Origin: Corallococcus macrosporus DSM 14697
GTDB lineage: Bacteria > Myxococcota > Myxococcia > Myxococcales > Myxococcaceae
NCBI RefSeq assembly: GCF_002305895.1
Contig: NZ_CP022203.1
Location: 4,256,501 to 4,320,500 of the forward strand
Reading direction: 5' to 3'
Length of the DNA: 64,000 nucleotides
The notes beneath the pieces were generated by a model. It was not told the origin of the DNA. It ran no database searches and worked only from the letters and a program-made list of their open reading frames with translations. Shown one piece after another: positions 36,231 through 63,800 of the stretch (its first letter is position 1; each line of letters starts with the position of its first letter). Made by a program: the position numbers and the translations under genes.

Positions 36231-37877
36231 TCACGCGGAGGCTTCGGTCTCCCGGTGGGAGGGGGCGGCGCTGATGGCGCCAGACTCCAGGCGGAGGAGG
36301 TGGTCCGCGACGTCGAAGTACCGGTCGTCGTGGCTGATGACGACCACGGCCTTGCCCGCGGCCTTCAGGTCCGGGAGCAGCTCCCGGTAGAAGACCTCCT
36401 TGAACAAGGGGTCCTGGTCCGCGGCCCACTCGTCGAAGAGGTACACGGGGCGGTCCTCCAGATAGGCCGTCAGCAGCGCCAGGCGCTTGCGCTGGCCCGT
36501 GGACAGGTCCGTGGTGGAGAGGGCGCCGTGCGCGTCGATGCGGACCTTGCGCTCCAACTGGAGCCTCGTGAGGTAGGCGCGGACCTTGTCGGCCCGGCCT
36601 CCCTCGGCCAGGCCCAGCAGCGAGTCGAACAGGTGGAAGTCGGAGAACACCGTCGCGAAGTGCTGGCGGTAGAGCTCCCGCGTCTCGTCCGTCACCGGCT
36701 GTCCGTTGACGTGCACCGCGCCGGACTCCGGCGCGTAGAGGCCGGTGATGAGCTTGGCCAGCGTCGTCTTGCCGCTGCCGTTGCCGCCGACGATGAAGAG
36801 GATTTCTCCCGGGCGCAGCGTCAGGTCGATGGGGCCGAGCGTGAAGGGGAGGTCCTCGCTGTCGCGGCGGTAGGCGTGCGTGACGCCCACCAGGTCGATC
36901 CGGGCGGGCGCGACGGGCGGCGCCAGCGGCGTGGTGGCGAGCGGCCCGGACTCCGCGGGGACCAGCGCCAGCGCCTCGATGTGGCGCAGCGCCACCGTGC
37001 CCGCGCCCAGCATGGGCAGCAACGTCATGGACGCATCCAGCGGCTGCTGGAGGTAGAGGACGGCCAGCGTGTACCCCACCAGCGTGGTCGCGGGCACGTG
37101 GGTGAAGCCCGGCAGCGCGAACAGCAGCAGGCCGATGAAGAAGAAGAACAGGCTCATGCCCCAGCTCGTCGTCAGGGCGTGAAGGGAGGAGACGCGCTGC
37201 TGGAGCTGCTTGAGCGTCTGGGCGGTGGGGAACAGCTCCTGGAGGAGGAAGGCCTTGCGCCGGCCTTCGTGCAGCTTCAGCTCCTTCAGGCCCTGCGTGA
37301 GCGAGCGCAGGTCGCCGAAGAAGCGGTCATTCGTCTGCCGTGAGTCGCGCAGCAGTCCCATGATGTGCCGCAGGGGCAGCAGGTAGCTGACGGCGCCCAG
37401 CAGCGCGAAGACGAGCAGCGCCGCGAACACCATCCGCGACATGACGGCCAGGTACGTCATGCAGCCCAGGATGATGCCGCCGTTGATGAGCAGCGGCGGA
37501 ACGCACAGCAGCCCCTGCGTGACGGCCTGGACGTCGTCGATGAGCGTCGCCAGCAGGCGCGGGGTGCCCAGCTCCTCCAGCCGGCGCAGCGGCGTCGCGA
37601 GGATGCGCTGGCTGAGCTGATCTCTCAGCGCGAACGTGGTGTTCGTCTGCAGCCGCGTCAGCAGCAACTGGGAGCCGACGCGGGCGCCTAGCATGAGCAC
37701 TCCCAGTGTGGCGAAGCCGAGGAGGCTCCCCCGGTCCGCGAGCCCGCCACCCCTGGCCAGGACGTCATTGATGTACGCGATGAGCCCGGCGCTCGCGGCG
37801 CCCGTCATCAGCCCGAAGCACACGGCGAGTGCCACGAATCCACGGGACCTGCGCAGCAGCAGGATGAGCAGGTTCAC
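36231..37877 (-). CDS. Cyclic-peptide-type ABC exporter (SyrD/PvdE/YojI-like)
   Basis: Fused ABC transporter of 548 residues with an N-terminal membrane domain (hydrophobic segments such as FVALAVCFGLMTGAASAGLI, VFAALLVFALLGAVSYLL and FFFFIGLLLFALPG) and a C-terminal ATPase: Walker A GGNGSGKTTLAKLI, signature LSTGQRKRLALLTA, Walker B VYLFDEWAADQDP, H-loop ISHDD. LSTGQRKRLALL and FDEWAADQDP are hallmarks of the cyclic peptide export family. It exports peptides or siderophores from the cytoplasm and is the obvious exporter or self-resistance pump of this cluster. I chose GTG 37877 because it has GGAAGGA upstream and gives the usual family N-terminus MNLLILLLRRSRG; an ATG at 37925 would add 16 residues without a binding site. 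It is divergent from the giant NRPS gene. Confidence 0.92.
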   Translation of the reverse strand: MNLLILLLRRSRGFVALAVCFGLMTGAASAGLIAYINDVLARGGGLADRGSLLGFATLGVLMLGARVGSQLLLTRLQTNTTFALRDQLSQRILATPLRRLEELGTPRLLATLIDDVQAVTQGLLCVPPLLINGGIILGCMTYLAVMSRMVFAALLVFALLGAVSYLLPLRHIMGLLRDSRQTNDRFFGDLRSLTQGLKELKLHEGRRKAFLLQELFPTAQTLKQLQQRVSSLHALTTSWGMSLFFFFIGLLLFALPGFTHVPATTLVGYTLAVLYLQQPLDASMTLLPMLGAGTVALRHIEALALVPAESGPLATTPLAPPVAPARIDLVGVTHAYRRDSEDLPFTLGPIDLTLRPGEILFIVGGNGSGKTTLAKLITGLYAPESGAVHVNGQPVTDETRELYRQHFATVFSDFHLFDSLLGLAEGGRADKVRAYLTRLQLERKVRIDAHGALSTTDLSTGQRKRLALLTAYLEDRPVYLFDEWAADQDPLFKEVFYRELLPDLKAAGKAVVVISHDDRYFDVADHLLRLESGAISAAPSHRETEASA

Positions 37878-37999
37878 GCCAGGAGTTCCTTCCGCGAGGA
37901 TGAGAACCGGAATGTGGGCGCTCATAGCTTATGCTGCGCGCCGCTCTCCAGCGAAGGTCTCTCCGTCTTTTCACAGTTTCGCCACCTGGACTCCTCACC
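37878..37999. promoter_or_regulatory. Divergent gap between exporter and giant NRPS gene
   Basis: A 122-base gap between two divergent starts. It must hold promoters for the nine-gene minus-strand run and for the NRPS unit. An AT-richer patch (CTCATAGCTTATGCTGC, 37921-37937) is visible, but no convincing -35/-10 pair. GGAAGGA (minus strand, about 37886-37892) serves the exporter GTG start. Confidence 0.4.
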
Positions 38000-55136
<17,137 letters not shown>

Positions 55137-55144
<8 letters not shown>

Positions 55145-58100
55145 GCTTGATGACGTGCAGGGCGAGGACACCAGCAGCGACATCGCGGTCATCGGCATGG
55201 CGGGCCGCTTCCCGGGGGCCCGCGGCCTGGCGGACTTCTGGAGGAACGTCCGCGAGGGCGTGGAGTCCATCTCGTTCTTCTCCGAGGACGAACTGGAGCG
55301 CTCGCCGCTCATCCCTGAGGAGCTGTGGCGGCACCCGCGCTTCATCCGCGCGGGAGGCATCCTCGAAGGGGCGGATGACTTCGACCACGGCTTCTTCGAC
55401 ATCCCCCTGCGCGAGGCGCAGTGGATGGACCCCCAGCAGCGCGTCTTCCTCCAGTGCGCCTGGGCCGCGCTGGAGGACGCGGCGTATGACCCCACGCGCT
55501 ACAAGGGGCGGATCTCGCTCTACGCGGGGGCGGGCGCGTCAGGCCACCTGCTGAACCTGCTGAGCGAGGCGCGGAAGGACGCCGGCGCGGGCCTGGAGCT
55601 GGCCACGGCGGGGCCGGAGAGCCTGGCGATGAAGGCGTCCTTCAAGCTCCAGCTCCGCGGGGAGAGCGTGGCCGTCTACACGGCGTGCTCCACGGGGCTG
55701 GTGGCCATCCACATGGCCTGCCAGAGCCTGCTGACGCGGCAGTCGGACATCGCGCTCGCGGGCGCGGTGCGCATCGCCAGTCCCCAGCGCACGGGCTACC
55801 TGCACCAGGACGGGCTCATCTTCTCGCCAGACGGTCACTGCCGCGCCTTCGACCACCGCGCGGGTGGCACCGTGGCGGGCAACGGCGCGGGCGTGGTGGT
55901 GCTGAAGCTGCTGTCGGACGCGCTGCGGGACGGTGACCACGTCCACGCCGTCATCAAGGGCTCCGCCGTCAACAACGACGGCCAGCAGAAGGTGGGGTAC
56001 ACGGCGCCGAGCATCGAGGGCCAGACGGAGGTCATCGCGGATGCGCTGGCCTATGCGGGCCTGGGGGCGGACGACATCGGCTATGTGGAGGCCCACGGCA
56101 CGGGCACGTCCCTGGGCGACCCCATTGAAATCTCCGCGCTGACGCGCGCCTTCCGGAAGACGACGGAGCGCACGGGCTTCTGCGCCATCGGGTCGCTGAA
56201 GACGAACCTGGGGCACCTGGACGCGGCGGCGGGCGTGGCGGGCTTCATCAAGGTGGTGCTGTCGCTCCAGCACGGCGAGCTGCCGCCGAGCCTGCACTTC
56301 GAGCGCCCGAACCCCGAGATTGACTTCGAGCGCAGCCCCTTCTTCGTCAACACCGCGCTCACCGCGTGGCCCCAGGGCAACGCCCCGCGCCGCGCCGGGG
56401 TGAGCTCGTTTGGCATCGGCGGGACGAACGCCCACGTCGTGCTGGAGGAGGCGCCCCCGGAGGCGGCGAAGGCGCGCGGCCAGCGTCCATTGCACGTGGT
56501 GTCGCTGTCCGCCCGGACGCCGTCCGCCCTGGAGGTGATGGCGCGCGAGCTGGCCGCGCACGTGGTGTCCACGCCGGGGCTGGCGCTGGAGGACGTGGCC
56601 TTCACGCGCAACGTGGGGCGCCGCGCCTTCGAGCACCGGCGGGCGGTGGTGGCGGCGGACGCGGCCGAGCTGGCGGAGCGCCTGCGCAAGCCCGCGGCGG
56701 TGGAGGCGGGGCGCAACCGCCGGGTGGCCTTCCTCTTCCCGGGGCAGGGCTCGCAGGCGGTGGGCATGGGGCGCGAGCTGCATGCGACGGAGGCGGGCTT
56801 CCGGAAGGACGTGGACGCGGCGCTGGCGAGGCTGGAGCCGTCGCTGGCCGCCGAGGTGCGGGCGCTCCTGTTGCCCGCGAAGGGACAGGAGGACGCCGCG
56901 GCCCCGAGGCTGTCGGACCCGCGCGTCGCGCTGCCCGCGCTCTTCATCGTCGAGCACGCGCTGGCCCGGCTCTGGATGTCCTGGGGCGTCCGCCCCCAGG
57001 CGTTGTTGGGGCACAGCTTCGGGGAGTACGCCGCGGCCTGTGTGGCCGGTGTGCTGTCGCCGGAGGACGGGCTGCGCCTCGCGGTGGTGCGGGGCGCGCT
57101 CATGGCGCGGATGCCCGCCGGTGCGATGCTCGCGGTGGGCCTGGAGGAGGCGGAGGTCCTGCCGCTGCTGTCCGATGGGCTCGCGCTGGCGGCCGTCAAC
57201 GGGGAGGGCCGATGCGTCGTGTCCGGCCCCGTGGCGGCCATCGAGGCGCTGCAGGCCACGCTGGCGAGCCGGGGCGTGGGCATGGTCCGGCTCCCGTCCG
57301 CCCACGCCTTCCATTCCAGCGCCGTGGAGTCGCTGATGGCGGACCTGGCGCGGGTGGTGTCCTCGCTGCGCCTCAAGGCGCCGGAGCTGCCCTTCGTCTC
57401 CAGCCTGACGGGGACGTGGATTCGCCCGGAGGAGGCCGTCGACCCCACGTATTGGGCCCGCCAGATGCGCCAGCCGGTGCGCTTCGCCCAGGGCCTGGAG
57501 ACGCTGCTCGGGGACGGCTGCAGCGTGCTGCTGGAGGTGGGGCCCGGGACGGACCTCACGTCACTGGCCCGGGCTCGGACGCGCAAGGAGCGACACCTGG
57601 TTGTGACGCCCTCGCTGCGCCGCCGTCCCACGGAGGAGGACCTCCGCGGGCTCTTGCAGTCCGTGGGCGACCTGTGGGCCGCGGGGGTCGACGTGGCGTG
57701 GGACAAGGTCCATGGCGCGGAGGCGCGCCGCCGCGTCTCGCTGCCCACGTACCCCTTCGAGGAGAAGCCGTGCCGCCTGGAGTCCTCGGGCGCGCCGCTG
57801 GTGGTGCCCGCGACGTCCGCGCGCTCCACTCAGCCGGGGACGGCGCCAGGGCCCACCGTCACACCGGAGGCCGTGGCGCCCGCGTCCGTGGGGGAGATCC
57901 AGCAGCGCGTCATGGACATCTGGCGTGAGCGTCTGGGCGCGGTGGAGGTGGGGCCGGACGACGACTTCCTGGAGCTGGGAGGCAACTCGCTGATGGCGGC
58001 GCAGATGCTCACCCGCCTGCGGGAGACCTTCTCCGTCCAGCTCCCCCTGAGCGCGCTGTTCGAGGCGCCCACCGTGGCGGGCATCTCCGCGCGCATCGAG

Positions 58101-60818
58101 GCGATGCTCCAGGCGGCGCACCCGGCGGAGGGTGGGGCGGCCTCGGAAGCGATGGTGCGCATCGACCGCGCCGGCGAGCTGCCCCTGTCCGTCGTGCAGG
58201 AGCGGGTCTGGCGGATGGAGCAGCTCGACCCGGGCAACCCGTCCCTCAACATGCCGCTGGCGGTGCGCGTCTCCGGCGCGCTGGACGTTCCGGTCCTGGA
58301 GCGGAGCATCAACGAGGTCATCCGCAGGCACGAGATGCTGCGCGCGACGTACCGCGAGGAGGCGGGCCAGGTGCGGCAGCGGTTCGTCGCGGAGGTCCGC
58401 ATCCAGGTCTCCGGGGTGGACCTGCGGAGCCACGCGGGGGACCGCGAGGCGGAGGCGCTGCGGCTGGCCCTGGAGGAGGCGGTGCGGCCGTTCTCGCTGG
58501 AGCACGGGCCCATCGTCCGCGCCAGCGTGCTGCGGCTGGCCGAAGCCGAGCACCTGCTGCTGCTGACGGTTCACCACATCGCGGCGGACACGCTGTCCAT
58601 GGTGGCCTTCTTCCGCGAGGCCGCCGCGAACTACCACGCGTTCCTCGAGGGCAGGCCCGCGCCGTTGCCGGAGCTGGCGGTGCAGTACGTGGACGCGGCG
58701 GCCTGGGAGCGCCGCTCGCTCGCGGGGGGCTCGCTGGCGGCGCAGGAGGCCTACTGGCGCGAGGTGCTGGCGGACCTGCCGCCGTCGCTGGAGCTGGCCT
58801 CGGACAGGCCGCGTGGGACGGACTCGCGCCTCCGGGGCGCGCGCTTCCCCGTGGCCTTCCCGGCGGGGCTCAGCGCGGCGCTGGTGGCGTTCAGCCAGCG
58901 CGAGGGGGTGACGCCCTTCATGACGTTGCTGGCGGCCCTGTCGTCGGTGCTCGCCCGTTACTCCGGGCGCGAGGACATCGTGGTGGGGACGCCGGTGGGC
59001 AACCGCGCGCGGGGCGAGCTGGAGCCGCTCATCGGCTTCGTGGCCCACGCCATGGCCCTGCGCACCGACCTGTCCGGTGACCCGACGTTCCGCGAGCTGG
59101 TGGCCCGGGCCCGGGAGACGACGATTGGCGCGTCCAGCCACCAGGACGTGCCCTTCGAGCATGTGCTGCCGCGCGTGGCCCCGGGGAGAGACCCGGCGCG
59201 CTCGCGCCTGTGCGACGCCGCGCTGGTGCTGCACGCCCACGTCGCCACGGCGCCGCCTTCCGTGGCGGGCCTGGACATGGCGTTGGTGGAGGTCCCCGGG
59301 ACGCCCGCGCAGTTCGGCGCCACGCTCGGCGAGCTGACGCTGCTGCTCAACGAGAGCGCCGCTGGCGGCTTCCACGGCTTCATCGAGTACGCCACCGACC
59401 TCTACGACGAGCCGCGCATCCAGCGCCTGTCCGCGCACCTCCAGACGCTGCTGGGCGCGGTCCTGGCGGATCCCGAGCTCCGGGTGTCGCGGATGCCGCT
59501 GGCCACGGACGAGGAGCGGCGCGCGTCGCTGGCAGGGCTCGGGGCCCGGAGCGTCGCGCCTGGCGCTCCGGCGCTGCTCGGCCCGGGGAGCGCGGGCGGG
59601 GCTGAGCCGGTGTGGGGGGAGGGCGTCCTGGCCCGGCTGGCGTCGTGGGTGGCGCGGACCCCCGACGCGGTGGCGATCAGCTCGGGAGGGCGCCGCCTGA
59701 CGTGGCGGGAGCTGGCGGCTCGGGCCCAGGGGATCGCGGCCCGCTTGAAGCAGGAGGGCGTGGGTGTGGACGTGCCGGTCGCGGTGCGCGTCACGCCGTC
59801 CGTGGAGACCCTCATCGCGCTTTGGGGGGTGCTGGGCGCGGGCGGGGCCTGCCTGCCGGTGACGGCTGGAGACGTCGCGGAGCTGGCGTCACTCCTCCCC
59901 GCGCAGGGGCCTCGGTGGTTGCTGGTGTCCCGGGAGGCGGACGTGCCGGCCCTGCCGAAGGGCGTCCGGGCGCTCGCGGTGGCGTCGGTCGAGGCGGGGG
60001 ATGCGGCGGTGGAGTTCGTGCGCTCCGGGCAGTTGGCCTTCATCGTCCCCGCGCCCGACGCGCTGGGGGGCCGGGGCCGCGTCATGTTGAGTCACCTCAA
60101 CGTGGCGCAGGTCCTGGCGTCCATGGACGCGCGGCTGGACGTGGGTGAGGGGGCGTGTGGTTGGCGGCGGGCGGCCCTGCGTCGGACCCGGCGGGACTGG
60201 ACCTGTTGTGGGCGCTGGCCCGCGGCATGCGGGTCGTCGTTCCTCCCGAGCCCCTCGCCGCGCGCTTCGCGGTCCTGGGCCGCGAGCCGGACACGCGGCG
60301 CCCCCTGGACTTCAGCCTGTCCTACTTCGCCAATGACGAGGACTCGCTGGGCGAGGAGAAGTACGAGCTGCTGCTCGAAGGCGCGAAGTTCGCGGACGCG
60401 CATGGCTTCTCCGCCGTCTGGACGCCGGAGCGCCGCTTCCACTCGTTCGGCGGCCTGTACCCGCAGCCCTCGGTGGTGGGCGGCGCGCTGGCGATGCTCA
60501 CGCGCCGCGTGCAGATTCGCGCGGGCAGCGTGGTGCTGCCGCTCCATGACCCCATCGAGGTCGCCGAGCAGTGGTCCGTGGTGGACAACCTGTCTCGTGG
60601 CCGCGTGGGGTTGTCGTTCGCCACGGGGTGGCACGCGAACGACTTCTCGCTGTCGCCGGGCACCTTCGACCGCAGGCGCGAGGTGCTCATCGAGCGTCTG
60701 GAGGAGGTGCGGCGGCTGTGGCGGGGCGGCACGGTGCTGCGGCGCAACGGGGCCGGCCACGAGGTGGAGCTGGCGCTGCGGCCCAAGCCGAAGCAGGCGG
60801 AGCTGCCGGTCTGGCTGA
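55137..60818 (+). CDS. Hybrid PKS-NRPS KS-AT-ACP-C-A(degenerate), 5' part before frameshift
   Basis: Reading frame opened by ATG 55137, overlapping the NRPS stop by 8 bases (coupled translation; GAGG at 55122-55125). Domains: KS (about 12-440; Cys in TACSTGLVAIH near 184, VEAHGTGTSLGDP, NLGHLDAAAG), AT (FPGQGSQAVGMG, GHSFGEY near 625, HAFHS), ACP (LGGNSLMAA, Ser near 950), C (about 1012-1445, HHIAADTLSM), then an A domain whose P-loop block reads LAFIVPAPDALGGRGRV instead of TSGSTG-x-PKG. Genuine coding similarity ends near residue 1671: after 60150 this frame gives Arg/Ser/Trp-rich nonsense to the stop at 60818, while the meaningful sequence continues in the frame starting at 60155. The two parts are almost certainly one gene in which one G is missing, or a recently broken gene. 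Confidence 0.85.
60149..60153 (+). other. Apparent one-base frameshift in a run of five G
   Basis: Before this run the coding frame starts at positions divisible by 3 (ATG 60123: MDARLDVGEG); after it the frame is shifted by -1 (GTG 60155, TGG, TTG: VWLAAGGPASDPAGLDLLW). The joined sequence aligns with MDARVGAAPGTWLAVTSVSF...LELLW of the first MOx-bearing A domain. One added G in the run restores a single open frame. A sequencing or assembly error is most likely. Confidence 0.8.
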
Positions 60819-63800
60819 CGTCCACCGGCAACCCGGAGACCTTCCGGAAGGCGGGCGAGGTGGGGGCGGGCATCCTCACCAACGTGCTGGGCCTGGGCTC
60901 CAACCTGGACGAGCTGGCGGCGAAGGTGGCGCTGTACCGCGAGACGTACCGCAAGGCCGGGCACCGGTCCGGACGGGGCCAGGTCACGTTGATGCTCCAC
61001 ACCTTCCTCGGCGAGGACCTGGACGCGGTGCGCGAGGCGGTGCGCGAACCGCTGCTGCGCTACTTCCGCAGCTCGGTGGACGTGTTCGCCAACCTGGTGG
61101 CCAGCCAGGGCCTCCAGGTGGACGTGCGAGGCCTCACGCCGGAGGACGTGGAGGTGATGCTCGCCCAGGGGGTGGAGCACTACATCCGCGAGGGCGGCCT
61201 CTTCGGCTCGGTGGAGGACTGCGCGCGCGTGGTGGAGCGCGTGCGCGCCCTGGACGTGGACGAGATTGCCTGCCTCGTCGACTTCGGCGTCGAGCTGGAG
61301 CCGATGATGTCCAGCCTGCGCCTGCTGGACGTGCTGCGGCAGCGCAGCCAGGTGCGGGCGCCGCCGGCCGAGGCGGTGCTGACGGAGGGGGACGCCGGGT
61401 CCGGCGCGTTGTTGGCGCTGGTCCGCGACGAGGGCGTCACCACGCTGCGCTGCGCGCCGTCCCAGGCGCGCGCGCTGGCGGCGCTGCCCGGGGCGGAAGA
61501 CGCTGTGCGCGGCGTCCGCCTCTGGGTGCTCGGCGGCGACCCCGAGCGCGTCACCCCCCCGGCGCGGAGCGTGACGGTGGAGGCCTCCCTGGTGGGGGCG
61601 GCGTGGCCGTCCGCCGCGTCGGCGCCCGCGTATGTGCGGGACGCCTCGGGCGAGCCGGTGCCCGTGGGCGTGGTGGGGGAGCTGGCCCTGGGCGGCGCGG
61701 CGGTGCCGCTCGGCTTCTGGAACGACGCCGAGGCCACGCGGGCGCGCTTCATCACCGTCCCTGGCACGGGTGAGCGCTTCTTCGTGACGGGCCAGAAGGC
61801 CCGCTTCCGCGCCCCCGGCGAGGTCGAGCTCGTGGCGCCCGGACGTGCGACGAAGGCGCGGCGTCCAGCCGCGCAGCCGGCTCGCGACACGGTGGGGACG
61901 CGCCCCGCCGCCGCGCGGGCGGTGGTCCCGGACGCGCCCTCCGCGACGTCCACGCCGGTGGTGCGCGTGGGTCGGGACAAGCCGCTGCCGCTGTCCTTCC
62001 CGCAGCAGCGCATCTGGTACCTCCACCAGCTCGATCCGGCGGGCATCGCGTACAACAACACCGTCACGCTGCGGCTCGACGGCGCGGTGGACGAAGGACT
62101 CCTGGAGGCCGCGCTGAACGCGCTGGTGGACCGGCATGAGGTCCTTCGCACCACCTTCGCGCTCGAGGACGGAGGCGCGCATCAGGTGATCGCGCCGTCC
62201 ATGCCGCTGGTGCTGGAGCGGCTGACGGCGCGCGGGGAGACGCTGGCGGCGCGCGAGGCGGATGCCCTGACGCTGGCCCTGGCCGAGGCGCGCAAGCCCT
62301 TCGACCTGGAGCACGGGCCGGTGATGCGGGCCGTGCACATCCGTGTCGGCGAGGCCGTGTCGGTGTTGCACCTGACGCTGCATCACATCGCCTCGGATGG
62401 CTGGTCCGGAGGCGTGCTCTTCCGCGAGCTCGTGGCGGGCTATGGGGCGCTCGCGGCGGGCCGGCCGTCGCCGCTGCCCGAGCTGCCCGTGCAGTACGCG
62501 GACTACGCCGCGTGGCAGCGCGGGTGGCTGGAGGGGCCAGGCATGGAGGCCCAGCTCGCGTACTGGAAGCAGCAGCTCGCGGGCGCGCAGGTGCTGGAGC
62601 TCCCGACGGACCGACCTCGCCCCGCGCGGTGGACGGGGCGGGGCGGCCGGCTCGGGGTCTCCGTGGACAAGCCGTTGATGGACGCGGTGTGGGCGGTGGG
62701 CCGCCGCGAGGGGGCCACGCCCTTCATGGTGCTGACGGCGGCGTTCCAGACGCTGCTGCACCGGTACTCGGGGCAGGACGACATCATCGTCGGGACGTCC
62801 GCCGCCGGCCGCAACCGGCCCGAGCTCGAAGGGCTCATCGGCTGCTTCCTCAACACGCTCGCCATCCGGGGCGACTTCTCCCGGGCGCCCACCTTCGTGG
62901 AGCTGCTCCGTCAGGTGAAGCGGGCGTCGATTGGCGCATACGCGCACCAGGAGATTCCGTTCGAGCGGCTGGTGGACGAGCTGCGCGTGCCGCGTGACCC
63001 GAGCCGGATGCCCCTGGTCCAGGCGATGCTCACGTTCCACAACACGCCGCCCGTGGAGGTCCGCACGCCGGGGCTGGGCGTGAAGATGCTGGAGCTGGAC
63101 ATCGGCGCCACCAAGGTGGACCTGTCGCTGGAGCTGCGGGAGACGCCGGAGGGCCTCACGGGGGGGCTGGAGTACCCGGCGGACCTGTTCGACCTGTCCA
63201 CGGTGGAGGCGCTGTGGGAGCGCTTCGTGCGGCTGCTCCAGGGCATCGCCGCGAACCCGTCGCGGCGGGTGTCGGAGCTGCCCCTGCTGTCGGAGGTGGA
63301 GCGTCAGCGGATGCTGGTGGCGTGGAATGACACCCGCGCCCCCGTCCCGGAGGGCGCGACCCTGCATGGCCTGTTCGAGGCGCAGGCCCGGCGCACGCCC
63401 GACGCGGTGGCGGTGGTGGCCGAGGCGCAGCGCCTCACGTACGCCGAGCTGGACGCCCGGGCCAACCAGCTCGCGCACCACCTGCGCACGCTGGGCGTGG
63501 GGCCGGAGGTCCGCGTGGGCTTGTGCGCGGAGCGCACCGCGGAGCTGGTGGTGGGGCTCCTGGGCGTGTTGAAGGCGGGCGGCGCGTTCGTCCCGCTGGA
63601 CCCCGCCTATCCCACGGCCCGGCTGACGCACATGATGCGGGACGCCGGCCTGTCCGTGGTGGTGACGGTGGACGCCATCGCGGACGTGCTCCCCGCCGGG
63701 GGCGAGCTGCTCGTCGCGCTGGACGCGGAGTGGGGCCACATCGCGCGCAACCCCGTGGAGCCACCCCAGGTGGGCGCGCTGCCGGAGCACCTGGCATACG

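Noticed and set aside
60140-60165. Programmed -1 ribosomal frameshifting at the G run
   Set aside because: No standard X-XXY-YYZ slippery heptamer in the right phase and no clear downstream stimulatory stem; an unrecorded G in a homopolymer is simpler.
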